A stretch of 21,476 nucleotides of DNA from a virus. This document shows, piece after piece, positions 14,077 through 21,361 of this stretch (position 1 is the stretch's first letter; the number at the start of each line of letters is the position of its first letter). The translations under genes and the position numbers were made by a program. Location: positions 1 to 21,476 of the IMG/VR virus record IMGVR_UViG_3300022226_000138; one strand, given 5' to 3'. Below the pieces are notes generated by a model. That model saw only the letters and a program-made list of their open reading frames with translations. It had not been told where the DNA came from and made no database searches.

Positions 14077-17000
14077 TGGCGTTCCCCACTGATGAAGTAG
14101 ACGTCGAAGTCAGTTTGTTTATGGGTGGTGCGTGGGTTGATGCCATCACCGACGGCAACGGTATTCGGGTGTCCGACGGCATCACCATCAGTCGAGGCCG
14201 TAGCAACTGGGCCAGCCAGGTCGACCCGTCGCGTGCCCGGTTCACGCTCGACAACCGGGACGGCCGCTGGTCACCCGACTACGCGTCGGGCGCGCACGCC
14301 GGGAACTACAAACGCAACATCCCGGTTCGTATCGGGGTCGGCGGCGCCACCAAACACCTGCTGTCCGAGGGGCTCAACTCGACGGTTGCGACCACACCCG
14401 ACATCGCCGGCACCGGCGGCGGTGCACCCACCGCGCCCGCCTTCTCGTCGGTTACGACATCCAGCGAAACGGCGTACACGACCACCCACACGGTCGACAT
14501 GCCGGCCACGTTGGCCAACACCGACAGGTTGCTGTTGATCATCAACAGTGGCCACACGTCGCTCGCGCCCAGCGGCACCGACCTCGACGATTGGACACAA
14601 GTCGACTCGTTCCAAAAATACTTCGCGCCCACCGACTGGTCGCGGGTCCTGATTTACGAGATCCAGTTGGACGCCACCAGCGCGGCAGCGTTGGCCGCTG
14701 GAAGCGTCGACTTCATCACGACGTCCGCCACCAAATCGTCGTCGCAGGTGATCCGCACAACCGGCGCTCGAGCGGGCGGGCAAGGCACCGCATGGGACTA
14801 CATTCGCACGGCGTCGAAGTCGTTTAGCGCATCGCCCGATTCGCCGTCGTTGACCACCTCATGGGGCGCGGACGAACACCGCTGGTACACCGGCTGCGCG
14901 TATGGTGCGGCGGCTAACACGGTGTCGGCCTACCCGACGAGTTACACCAGCATCGCGAACAACGACCCGGTAAACAACGACTTGGGTATCGGCACCGCGC
15001 ACCGTACCACGTCGGCCGCCACCGAGAACCCGGCGGCGTTCACGTTGACCGGTTCGGAAAACTGGCAGGCGTTCACGTTCGTCTACCGGGCCAACGAGGA
15101 CACCAGTTCTGACGGTGTGATGGACATCAGCGGCGACATCGACCTACGTATTGATTTGCAGTTGCTCGAAGACCCGCTTGATTCTGATTTCAACCCGTCG
15201 CCACCTGACATTGTGTTGGCCAAGAAAACAGCAGGTTTCGACGGGTTCGACTGGAGGCTGTACCGGTTCGAGGGCGACGTGCACATGAGTTTCCTGTGGA
15301 TCGACTCCGGTGGCGGGTTCAACTGGCTGTTCACGACCGACGCCGGCGCGGCGTTACCGGCCGCTGTCCGCCACGACCGGATCTCGTTGCGTGTCACGTT
15401 GGATGTGAACAACGGCGCAGCCGGCCACGATGTCCGGTTCTACTACGGCACCGCGGGCGTTGACGGTGCGTGGACTCAAATAGGGTCGACGATCACCACC
15501 GCCGGGACAAGCAGCATCAAAACTAACGACGCTCAACTGTCGCTTGTGTCGGGCGGTAACTTCATCGGCCGGGTCTACGAGTTCCAAATGCGGGACGGCA
15601 TCGGCGGGACAGCGGCAACCAACCCCGACTTCAGCGCCCAAACCGTTGGCGTGTCGTCGTTCGTTGACGCCGCCGGCCGCACGTGGACCATTGGGTCCGG
15701 TGGTGCCATCACCGACAAACGGTGGCGGTTCCACGGTGAACTGTCGTCGTTGCCTGTCCGCTGGAATGTTGACGGGTCCGACGTGACCGCACCAGCCGAA
15801 GCGTCTGGCCTGTTCCGCCGGCTACGGCAAGGGGCCCGGCCGCTGTTGTCACCGATCCGGAGGGCCATCGGGGCCGACTTCGAAGCGTTCGCCGCGTTCG
15901 GCTTCGATGTCCAATATTGGCCGCTCGAGGAGGAGAAGGCGTTAACCCAGTTCGGGGCCGTCGCCGGTACCGCGCCGTTCATTATCACTGGGACCGACGT
16001 GAACGCCGCCGCCGAGAATGTGATGGACGGTTCGCGGGCTCTGCCAACGTTGGGCACCTCGTCCATTAAGGCGACGGTCGACAACTACAGCGGCCCGTAC
16101 GACGAGTGGTCGATGCAGTGGCTCCAGAAATGCCCGGCCGATTTCACTGGCGACAACTTCGACTATTTGCGGGTCGACACGACCGACATGATTTGGGAGG
16201 TGCGTTACCGTGACGACGCCGGCGGGCAGCTGCAACTACGGGCCCGCCGGGGTCTGACGAACGTGTATGCGTCGGCGTGGACAGCGTTTAACGTGACCGG
16301 CGCCGCTGACCGAGCCATCCTCACTGTCACCCAAAACGGTAGCAATGTGAACGTTCAACTTCTCACCCAAGGGCAGAACGACACCACAGCCGGCGGGTTC
16401 ACTGTCAACAACGCTGTCGCTGGTGCACCGGGCCGGGTTACCGGCATCACATTCAATCAGGGTGGCGACGTGGGCACGTGGGCGTTTGGGCACGTGTCGC
16501 TCCACAAGAACCCGTTGAACGCCACCTACGTCCAGGCGGCGCTCAATGGGCACGCCAGCGAGAAGGCAGGCAACCGGGTCGCTCGGATCTGCCAAGAGGA
16601 AGGCATAGCGGTTCACATCCAAGGCGACCCGGCCGACACCGAAATCATGGGACCCCAGCAGCCGGGAACCCTGTTGGATGTGCTCGAGGAGTGCGCCGCC
16701 ACCGATCTCGGCATTCTGCATGAGTCGGTCGACACGATCGCCATTGGCTACCGCACCCGAAACAGCATGCGGAACCAAACCCCGCAAATCGCATTGGATT
16801 ATGCCGCCGGAGAGGTGGCACGCTCCCCCGAGCTCGACCGGGACGACCAGGACTTCAGCAACGATGTGACGGTTCGGAACTGGTCGGGTGCGACAGCGCG
16901 GGCCACGTTGGACGACGGTTCGGATCTGTCGATTAGTCAACCACCAGCCGGGGCCGGCCGTTACGACTCGGTGTTTACGGTCAACAGCCAGGACGCCCGC

Positions 17001-19475
17001 CTGCCGACCATCGCGTCGAACCTGCTTACCTTGTCGACTGCTGATGAACCGAGGGTGTCGCGTCTGTCGGTGGCGTTGCATCATTCGGCGCTGGTGGCCG
17101 ACGCCACATTAACCGGCAACGTGTTAGACGCCGAACTCGGCGATTTGGTTACCGTCGCCAACAACCTGACGGTCGCGTTGGGGACCATCACCCTGTCGCA
17201 GATCCTGCAAGGCTACACCGAGCGAATCTTCCCATTTGAGTGGCAGATAGACATGTTGACCTCGCCGGGTTCGCCGTGGGGCATCGGCGAAGTTCTCGGG
17301 CCGGCCGATCCACATTCGGTGGAGTTCCGGCAGGGAATTGACTTGGCGGTCCCTGGTTCACCGGAACACGTGTTGACCGCGTTGAACGCGTTGGGTTACA
17401 CCGGCACCGGTGTTCCCAGCCTGCGCGACGTCGGCACTCACGACTTCCATACGCTTGTCTCGTCACCGATCACGATGTGCGGCGAAGAGGACACGGTGGC
17501 CCCGACGATCCAACCGGGCGATCTGGTTGTGTTCGCCGGGCAAGGCGACCAGACCCACACGTTCGGTTCCGACTGGACCGTGCATTTGAACACGCTCCAC
17601 GACGGCAAACGAATCTTTGTCGTGTCCACCATCGCCGGTGCGGCCACAAACTACGACATCACGTTCACCGGGACCGACGCCATCGACGCTCAAATGTACG
17701 TGTTCGCCGGTGCCGGTGGCGTGTCGGCGTTCGCATCGGCAGCGAGTGACGTGGATGGGTTTTCGGGTTCGTCGACGTTCCCGACGGTCAGTGTCGCCGA
17801 CGACCAATCGATGGTGCTGCTCGGTTCGATCGGTTCGGGCAACTCGATCGGCACCGTTGGGACACCGTTAACCGTTTCCGGGTTCACACCCACCGCTCAA
17901 AACCTGTTCGGCTACTTCATAGGCGGTTGGACAAAGACGGCCGACGCCGGCAGCGAATCCGGGCACACCATCACCTACCCCGGCGGCGAGTACCGAACCG
18001 AATACGCGTTAGTGATCGAACCTCAAGGCCCGACCATTCAACGCAGCCAGCTGGACGCCATCTTAGACAACTGGGTTGCCGGCACCGGTGGCACAATCCG
18101 CAACGTCACCAACGAATCAACATGGACGACAGCTATGGCCAACGTCGTCCCCGGCGACCTGGTACGCATCACATCATCGTTCACGTTGACCGGGAACCGG
18201 ATCGAAGCTCGAGGCGACCTGTACGGCATCGCCGGGGCCACGATGACAACCAGCACCGACGGCGGCCTACCCGGCCTACCGATCATCGTGACGTGTGCCG
18301 ATGGTGTCGAACTGACCGGCAACAGCCTGACCAACAGCAACCCGATCCTGTCGGTTGACAACTGCCGGCACGTGTGGGTAATCGGTTTCAACGTTGCCGG
18401 CACCACACAATTCGGTATCCGCCTACAGAACGCCGGTGGGTCGGCCGGGTTCCCCGCCTACATCGCCTACTGTGACGTCAACCAGCCCCGAGACGCGTCG
18501 GTACTTGTCGGTGGCTGGTTCCAACTGATCGCCGACTCTGGTGGCACACCACCATCAGACCCCGGCGGCGAACGAGGGTTCAGTGAATACGTTGTGGTGG
18601 AGTCGAACACGATAACCGACCCGAACCCCGGCGACGTCGCCGGCAACCCTGGCGAAGGCGTCTACCTCGGCAACGGTGCGAACGTGTGGCAGGGGTACGC
18701 CCGCGACGTGTGGGTGCGAGGCAACAGCGTCGCCAATTTCAAAGCCAACGCCTACGAAGCGAAACCGGGTTGCCGGCGTATCTACTTCACCGACAACGTC
18801 GCGGTTGCCGGTCGCATGCAGAACGGTGCAGCGTTCGAGCTCGCCTACCTGGGGACTGCCGCCAGCCGGCCGGCGTGGGCTGATGGTGTCGACTTCGAAA
18901 TCTACTGCGAAGGGAACCGCATCTACGATCTGAACATCACCGAAACGGGCACGTCCCGCAACTCGTTCATCCTTATGGGTATCGCCGGGACACGCGTCGC
19001 CAACAACCTGTTGTGGTCGGCCCGTAATGCCGCCGGTTTGTTCGGGACCGCTGATACGTTCTACTCTGTTCTCGTCGGCCACGAATCGTTAACCACCGAC
19101 TTCGGCGACGCCACCACCATCCCCACGTGGCTGGTCAACAACAACTTCCAGTCTCGCGGCTACCAAGATCCGGTAGGGCACACCGGTGTCGTGTTCGCTA
19201 ACAACATTGTGCCCAGCGGCTACGACGGCGGCACATCCACCTCAACCACCGCCGACTTCATCGCCACCGTTCCCGCTGTCGGTTCGAACGGGACCGCTCA
19301 ATGGTTGACGTATGGGCCCGGTTCGGCCTATGACCTGGCGTTGACGTCTGCGCTGATCGGTGCTGGGACGACCGTCACCCAGGCGTTGTTCATCGACGCC
19401 GACATCAGCCAACGGGCCATACCGTCGACGTCACCCAACCCGGGGCCGTTCCAACCGCACCCGGCTAACACCTAA
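14076..19475 (+). CDS. Giant tail-tip / tailspike fusion protein
   Basis: A single 1799-aa protein that appears to combine tail-tip and receptor-binding parts. Residues 1-95 (GITISRGRSNWASQVDPSRA, FTLDNRDGRWSP) match the start of large minor tail proteins of actinobacterial phages. About 110-335 is a beta-rich domain. About 345-540 looks like a concanavalin/LamG-type sandwich (VMDISGDIDLRIDLQLL, GRVYEFQMRDG). RRLRQGARPLLSPIRRAI near 580 and QYWPLEEE near 613 are conserved linker motifs before a second lectin-like domain (about 635-815). A tip-like domain with SEKAGNRVARICQEEGI follows, to about 1070. About 1130-1318 is another beta domain resembling the first. From about 1320 to 1799 there are repeated short strands with Asn (VVVESNTITD, VWVRGNSVAN, IYFTDNVAVA, IYCEGNRIYD), as in right-handed beta-helix tailspikes. 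No separate distal-tail or fibre gene is present in the window. Confidence 0.8.
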   Translation: MAFPTDEVDVEVSLFMGGAWVDAITDGNGIRVSDGITISRGRSNWASQVDPSRARFTLDNRDGRWSPDYASGAHAGNYKRNIPVRIGVGGATKHLLSEGLNSTVATTPDIAGTGGGAPTAPAFSSVTTSSETAYTTTHTVDMPATLANTDRLLLIINSGHTSLAPSGTDLDDWTQVDSFQKYFAPTDWSRVLIYEIQLDATSAAALAAGSVDFITTSATKSSSQVIRTTGARAGGQGTAWDYIRTASKSFSASPDSPSLTTSWGADEHRWYTGCAYGAAANTVSAYPTSYTSIANNDPVNNDLGIGTAHRTTSAATENPAAFTLTGSENWQAFTFVYRANEDTSSDGVMDISGDIDLRIDLQLLEDPLDSDFNPSPPDIVLAKKTAGFDGFDWRLYRFEGDVHMSFLWIDSGGGFNWLFTTDAGAALPAAVRHDRISLRVTLDVNNGAAGHDVRFYYGTAGVDGAWTQIGSTITTAGTSSIKTNDAQLSLVSGGNFIGRVYEFQMRDGIGGTAATNPDFSAQTVGVSSFVDAAGRTWTIGSGGAITDKRWRFHGELSSLPVRWNVDGSDVTAPAEASGLFRRLRQGARPLLSPIRRAIGADFEAFAAFGFDVQYWPLEEEKALTQFGAVAGTAPFIITGTDVNAAAENVMDGSRALPTLGTSSIKATVDNYSGPYDEWSMQWLQKCPADFTGDNFDYLRVDTTDMIWEVRYRDDAGGQLQLRARRGLTNVYASAWTAFNVTGAADRAILTVTQNGSNVNVQLLTQGQNDTTAGGFTVNNAVAGAPGRVTGITFNQGGDVGTWAFGHVSLHKNPLNATYVQAALNGHASEKAGNRVARICQEEGIAVHIQGDPADTEIMGPQQPGTLLDVLEECAATDLGILHESVDTIAIGYRTRNSMRNQTPQIALDYAAGEVARSPELDRDDQDFSNDVTVRNWSGATARATLDDGSDLSISQPPAGAGRYDSVFTVNSQDARLPTIASNLLTLSTADEPRVSRLSVALHHSALVADATLTGNVLDAELGDLVTVANNLTVALGTITLSQILQGYTERIFPFEWQIDMLTSPGSPWGIGEVLGPADPHSVEFRQGIDLAVPGSPEHVLTALNALGYTGTGVPSLRDVGTHDFHTLVSSPITMCGEEDTVAPTIQPGDLVVFAGQGDQTHTFGSDWTVHLNTLHDGKRIFVVSTIAGAATNYDITFTGTDAIDAQMYVFAGAGGVSAFASAASDVDGFSGSSTFPTVSVADDQSMVLLGSIGSGNSIGTVGTPLTVSGFTPTAQNLFGYFIGGWTKTADAGSESGHTITYPGGEYRTEYALVIEPQGPTIQRSQLDAILDNWVAGTGGTIRNVTNESTWTTAMANVVPGDLVRITSSFTLTGNRIEARGDLYGIAGATMTTSTDGGLPGLPIIVTCADGVELTGNSLTNSNPILSVDNCRHVWVIGFNVAGTTQFGIRLQNAGGSAGFPAYIAYCDVNQPRDASVLVGGWFQLIADSGGTPPSDPGGERGFSEYVVVESNTITDPNPGDVAGNPGEGVYLGNGANVWQGYARDVWVRGNSVANFKANAYEAKPGCRRIYFTDNVAVAGRMQNGAAFELAYLGTAASRPAWADGVDFEIYCEGNRIYDLNITETGTSRNSFILMGIAGTRVANNLLWSARNAAGLFGTADTFYSVLVGHESLTTDFGDATTIPTWLVNNNFQSRGYQDPVGHTGVVFANNIVPSGYDGGTSTSTTADFIATVPAVGSNGTAQWLTYGPGSAYDLALTSALIGAGTTVTQALFIDADISQRAIPSTSPNPGPFQPHPANT

Positions 19476-19717
19476 TCGGTGTTGCGTGGATCTTGTGGGA
19501 CCTCAACCCCGGCCGACCGCAACGCAAAGATCAGCATGTCACGGTAAGCCGCCGCCTCAGTCTTCTGAGAGTTGACCAAAATATGAACCTCTCGGATGTT
19601 GGCCAATGTTTCGGTGGCGCGGTGAGCGGCCCGCCGTGCCGCGATCAGGACAGGCACCAGCGCGACGACGATTGCCGACACACCGGCGATAGTTGCCACA
19701 ATCACAGGGTCACTCAT
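19472..19717 (-). CDS. Small membrane protein on the opposite strand
   Basis: An 81-aa protein from ATG 19717 (MSDPVIVATIAGVSAIVVAL). One N-terminal transmembrane helix (about residues 4-26) is followed by Arg-rich residues (AARRAAHRATET), giving a topology with the C-terminal domain in the cytoplasm. The tail, REVHILVNSQKTEAAAYRDMLIFALRSAG, is amphipathic helix. Similar one-helix proteins with an 'LVNSQ' segment are common near the lysis genes of actinobacterial phages. An upstream in-frame ATG at 19741 adds eight residues and is the alternative. Its stop overlaps that of the tail gene. Function unknown, perhaps lysis-related. Confidence 0.75.
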   Translation of the reverse strand: MSDPVIVATIAGVSAIVVALVPVLIAARRAAHRATETLANIREVHILVNSQKTEAAAYRDMLIFALRSAGVEVPQDPRNTD

Positions 19718-19799
19718 CACTACACCAATGCTAGACGCCACCAGCGACTACGGTAGCCGAGGTTAACAATGTGAGCCGAAAGCCAATGAGGACACGAAA
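19718..19799. promoter_or_regulatory. Divergent intergenic region between small membrane genes
   Basis: This 82-bp gap must hold a minus-strand promoter for the 81-aa protein, since the flanking genes run the other way. On the minus strand TAGCAT (19733-19728) could be a -10, with a start only about 4 nt before ATG 19717. On the plus strand CTAC-G-GTAG (19748-19756) is a small palindrome. GAGG at 19788-19791 is the ribosome binding site for the next ORF. No clear -35 boxes. Confidence 0.35.
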
Positions 19800-19898
19800 A
19801 TGGTTGTAGTACTAGGTTTGGTCGTCGGGATAACCGGCGGTGTCATGATGCGAGGACTATTCGAAATGGGGCGAGTTGACAGAGGAGGACCGAAGTAG
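19800..19898 (+). CDS. Tiny 32-aa membrane peptide
   Basis: ATG 19800 lies 8 nt after GAGG. The product, MVVVLGLVVGITGGVMMRGL followed by a short charged tail ending GGPK, has one hydrophobic helix with a Gly-rich face and positive charges after it. It overlaps the next ORF by 23 nt in another frame. The good ribosome site and hydrophobic profile support it, but at this length chance cannot be excluded. It may belong with the holin-like genes downstream. Confidence 0.5.
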   Translation: MVVVLGLVVGITGGVMMRGLFEMGRVDRGGPK

Positions 19899-20082
19899 TC
19901 AGACTGGCAGTGCCGCCGTGGCTATCCTGCAAGCGTTGGCCGTCGTCTCCATCTGTGTCCTCGTCGCCTTTGACCTCACCGTCAAAGACGCCGAAATCCC
20001 GCTCGTCGTGTACACCATCATCGCCGGTGTCGCCCTCGGCATCGCTCCCGACCCCCGAAGGTTTTTCGGGTCCGACAAATAG
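19876..20082 (+). CDS. Two-helix membrane protein, possible holin component
   Basis: A 68-aa protein with a TTG start at 19876, the only plausible one before the first membrane helix. A GGGG run lies just upstream. A polar N-terminus (MTEEDRSSQTGSA) precedes two transmembrane segments (about 14-34 and 42-58, VVYTIIAGVALGIAP), ending in a basic DPRRFFGSDK tail. The class-II-holin-like layout and the place after the tail genes suggest a role in lysis, but no endolysin is seen. The strong GAGGAGG at 19881-19888 lies inside this ORF and codes for Glu-Glu, with no usable start after it. Confidence 0.65.
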   Translation: MTEEDRSSQTGSAAVAILQALAVVSICVLVAFDLTVKDAEIPLVVYTIIAGVALGIAPDPRRFFGSDK

Positions 20083-20090
20083 GAGTACCC

Positions 20091-20303
20091 ATGACACCCT
20101 CAACGAAAGTCACCGCAGCCACCGCAGCCGCTGCGATAACCACCCTGCTGATCTGGCTCGCCCAGTCGCAAGGATGGGTCGACGACGTGCCAGCCGCTTT
20201 GGAGGTGGCAATCACCACGCTGTTGACGTTGGCCGCCGGCTATTTCGTCAACGAGCGCAACCCGTCACCGTCAACGATTGAAGCCGTCAAGAAGCTCGGC
20301 TAA
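20091..20303 (+). CDS. Holin-like membrane protein
   Basis: A 70-aa protein, ATG 20091 after AGGAG. It starts MTPSTKVTAATAAAAITTLL, with a first hydrophobic helix to about residue 24, a short acidic loop (GWVDDVPAAL), a second helix (AITTLLTLAAGYFV) and a charged tail. This pattern is common in phage proteins annotated as holins, which open the inner membrane to release an endolysin. The two-helix layout and position after the tail genes support the call. Without an endolysin next to it the role is an inference. Confidence 0.6.
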   Translation: MTPSTKVTAATAAAAITTLLIWLAQSQGWVDDVPAALEVAITTLLTLAAGYFVNERNPSPSTIEAVKKLG

Positions 20304-20330
20304 CATCGAATCCAACCAACCAACATTCCC

Positions 20331-20381
20331 CAACGGCCTCGCCCCACCTGCCTCCCTGCGGTAGTCGGAGCGGGGCCGTTG
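20331..20381 (+). terminator. Stem-loop after the holin-like gene
   Basis: CAACGGCCTCGC (20331-20342) pairs with GCGGGGCCGTTG (20370-20381), 12 bp with one G-T wobble and a 27-nt loop. It stands between the membrane-protein genes and an independent promoter, as a terminator would, but no T-tract follows, so it may be a weak or factor-assisted terminator. Confidence 0.5.
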
Positions 20382-20391
20382 ACATTCAATG

Positions 20392-20408
20392 TGGCAAACG
20401 GTTTGCCA
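20392..20408. promoter_or_regulatory. Perfect inverted repeat over the -35 box (likely operator)
   Basis: TGGCAAAC-G-GTTTGCCA is a perfect 8-bp inverted repeat with a single-base centre. Its right arm contains the -35 hexamer TTGCCA (20403-20408), so a bound dimer would block RNA polymerase. The gene it controls encodes a small DNA-binding protein, so autoregulation is possible. Confidence 0.65.
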
Positions 20409-20431
20409 AACGCTGTGGCCGGTGCTACGGT
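20403..20431 (+). promoter_or_regulatory. Sigma-70-type promoter for the HTH gene
   Basis: TTGCCA (20403-20408), 17-bp spacer, TACGGT (20426-20431). Spacing is ideal. Transcription would start around 20438, only about two bases before ATG 20440 and beside an in-frame GTG at 20437, so the mRNA would be leaderless or nearly so. No Shine-Dalgarno sequence is present, in agreement. Confidence 0.6.
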
Positions 20432-20439
20432 TACCGGTG

Positions 20440-20631
20440 ATGACATCCAGCCCGCTCAAAGAACTCGTTGACCGAGCGTTGACCGAGCAAGGCTACGACC
20501 TCAAGAAATCCGTCATCCGTAAACGCAAAGCAGGCGAATCATGGCAGGCGATCGCATGGTGGATCAAAGAGTTGACCGGTCGCACCGTGACCGCCGAAAC
20601 CGTGAGACGCTGGTACAACACGATCACCTAA
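20440..20631 (+). CDS. Small helix-turn-helix DNA-binding protein
   Basis: A 63-aa protein, MTSSPLKELVDRALTEQGYD at the N-terminus, with a core KAGESWQAIAWWIKELTGRTVTAETVRRWY that reads as a helix-turn-helix (SWQAIA, turn, TAETVRRWY). Small proteins of this shape are common in actinobacterial phages. ATG 20440 (or GTG 20437) is chosen over the longer frame from 20389 because the promoter elements occupy that stretch. Probably a regulator; an inverted repeat over its own promoter suggests it may repress itself or be repressed by a related phage protein. Confidence 0.75.
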   Translation: MTSSPLKELVDRALTEQGYDLKKSVIRKRKAGESWQAIAWWIKELTGRTVTAETVRRWYNTIT

Positions 20632-20635
20632 GCTC

Positions 20636-20704
20636 TCGAGGTGGGAGCGTCGGGGCCCTTTCCGCGGCGGATCAGGGTTCCCCCCTCCAACGCTCCCACC
20701 TCGA
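20636..20704 (+). repeat. Long near-complete hairpin
   Basis: TCGAGGTGGGAGCGT (20636-20650) pairs perfectly with ACGCTCCCACCTCGA (20690-20704). Inside, GGGG/CCCC, CCCT/AGGG and TCCG/CGGA can extend the stem through small internal loops, folding most of the 69 nt. It begins 5 nt after the HTH stop, so termination of that transcript is one possible role, although no T-tract follows. The stem sequence is almost the same as that of the hairpin after the capsid gene (7805-7852). Confidence 0.7.
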
Positions 20705-20760
20705 AACCCTGCTTGCTGGGTACGGCTGCTGACATAGCCTTCTCCCCCAGCGAGTGGAGA

Positions 20761-20801
20761 CCTCGGCCGGTGCGTCTATTCGCCGGACCCACCGGCCGGG
20801 G
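20761..20801 (+). repeat. 12-bp stem-loop upstream of the small-ORF operon
   Basis: CCTCGGCCGGTG (20761-20772) pairs with CACCGGCCGGGG (20790-20801), with one T-G wobble and a 17-nt loop. It ends 35 nt before ATG 20836 and could be part of that gene's leader. Confidence 0.6.
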
Positions 20802-20835
20802 CACTCTCTCAACCACCATTCGAAGAGGTGAGGCG

Positions 20836-20976
20836 ATGAACGAACCCGCCGAAACTGTCACCCTGACTTGGCACCATTTGAGGACACTGCTCGAATCCGC
20901 TCGAGCTGGTGACTCGGTGGAGGAAGCCATGCTTCAGGCCGAACAGTGGGACGAAACCGAGGACGACGATGGGTGA
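20836..20976 (+). CDS. Small acidic protein, 46 aa
   Basis: ATG 20836 follows a good AGAGGTGAGG site. The product begins MNEPAETVTLTWHHLRTLLE and ends in an acidic run (EQWDETEDDDG). It is predicted to be soluble and mostly one helix. No family recognised. Its stop overlaps the next ORF by 8 nt, starting a chain of overlapping tiny genes. Confidence 0.6.
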   Translation: MNEPAETVTLTWHHLRTLLESARAGDSVEEAMLQAEQWDETEDDDG

Positions 20977-21085
20977 CGACAAGACCCCGAAACCCCGGCC
21001 GTTGTCGCCGGCGCCGCCACCGACACGACCCGAGAAACCACCCCGGGACATCCCACCGAACCACACCCCCAAACCGGGCGACTGA
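20969..21085 (+). CDS. Proline-rich 38-aa peptide ORF
   Basis: ATG 20969 lies within the last codons of the previous gene, with GAGGACGAC just upstream. Of 38 residues, 14 are proline (KTPKPRPLSPAPPPTRPEKP...). It would be an extended, disordered peptide. Its stop overlaps the next ATG as TGATG. The tight packing supports translation; the odd composition leaves doubt. Confidence 0.45.
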   Translation: MGDDKTPKPRPLSPAPPPTRPEKPPRDIPPNHTPKPGD

Positions 21086-21195
21086 TGCCACCCGACGACG
21101 ACCCTGCTTTGGAACACGAGCAGAAACCGAAACCGAAACCCGAGGACGATGACGACAAGGAACCCAGGCACCCGTACGGCGCCGACCGCCGCTAA
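21085..21195 (+). CDS. Charged Lys/Pro/Asp-rich 36-aa peptide ORF
   Basis: ATG 21085 overlaps the preceding stop (TGATG). The product begins MPPDDDPALEHEQKPKPKPE, continues with an Asp run and ends with HPYGADRR. It resembles the preceding peptide in its low complexity and could be disordered. The next ORF starts within it at 21149. Confidence 0.42.
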   Translation: MPPDDDPALEHEQKPKPKPEDDDDKEPRHPYGADRR

Positions 21196-21361
21196 CGCTG
21201 AACAGCTGCGACAGATCCTCGACAGATTGCCAGTCGAGCACCGGCAGACGTTCCTACTCGCATTGAAAGCGACGCGAGTACTGGCCCACCAGACTTGCCA
21301 AATTCTGGACGAAACGCTGGAGCTGCTCGACGACCGACATAAGGCTAGTTATGACGGATGA
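21149..21361 (+). CDS. Helical 70-aa protein, unknown function
   Basis: ATG 21149 is preceded by GAGGACG and overlaps the previous ORF by 47 nt. After a Thr/Ala-rich start, the rest is strongly helical (AEQLRQILDRLPVEHRQTFL, then HQTCQILDETLELLDDRHKA), with no membrane segment. It looks like a small helical-hairpin protein. No family recognised. Its end overlaps the next ORF by 11 nt. Confidence 0.6.
   Translation: MTTRNPGTRTAPTAANAEQLRQILDRLPVEHRQTFLLALKATRVLAHQTCQILDETLELLDDRHKASYDG

Larger units (their letters stand above)
20632..20835 (+). other. Non-coding region with three stem-loops
   Basis: No convincing gene occurs here. The region can form a long hairpin at 20636-20704, a weaker one from GCTGGG (20712-20717) with CCCAGC (20745-20750), and a 12-bp one at 20761-20801. 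Such continuous structure over 165 nt suggests a structured RNA, a complex leader for the genes beginning at 20836, or a DNA site. I could not match it to a known ribozyme or riboswitch by eye. Confidence 0.5.

Noticed and set aside
16236-17084. Minus-strand ORF of 282 aa inside the tail-tip gene
   Set aside because: It lies fully within the 1799-aa gene, has low-complexity basic composition and no start signals.
19881-19888. AGAGGAGG as a ribosome binding site for the 68-aa membrane protein
   Set aside because: No ATG, GTG or TTG in the needed frame lies 5-12 nt downstream; the bases code for Glu-Glu in that ORF starting at TTG 19876.
20701-20760. Hammerhead-like ribozyme, prompted by CGAAAC after a stem and a CTGACA nearby
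   Set aside because: The CUGANGA core is absent and the helices do not join in hammerhead order.
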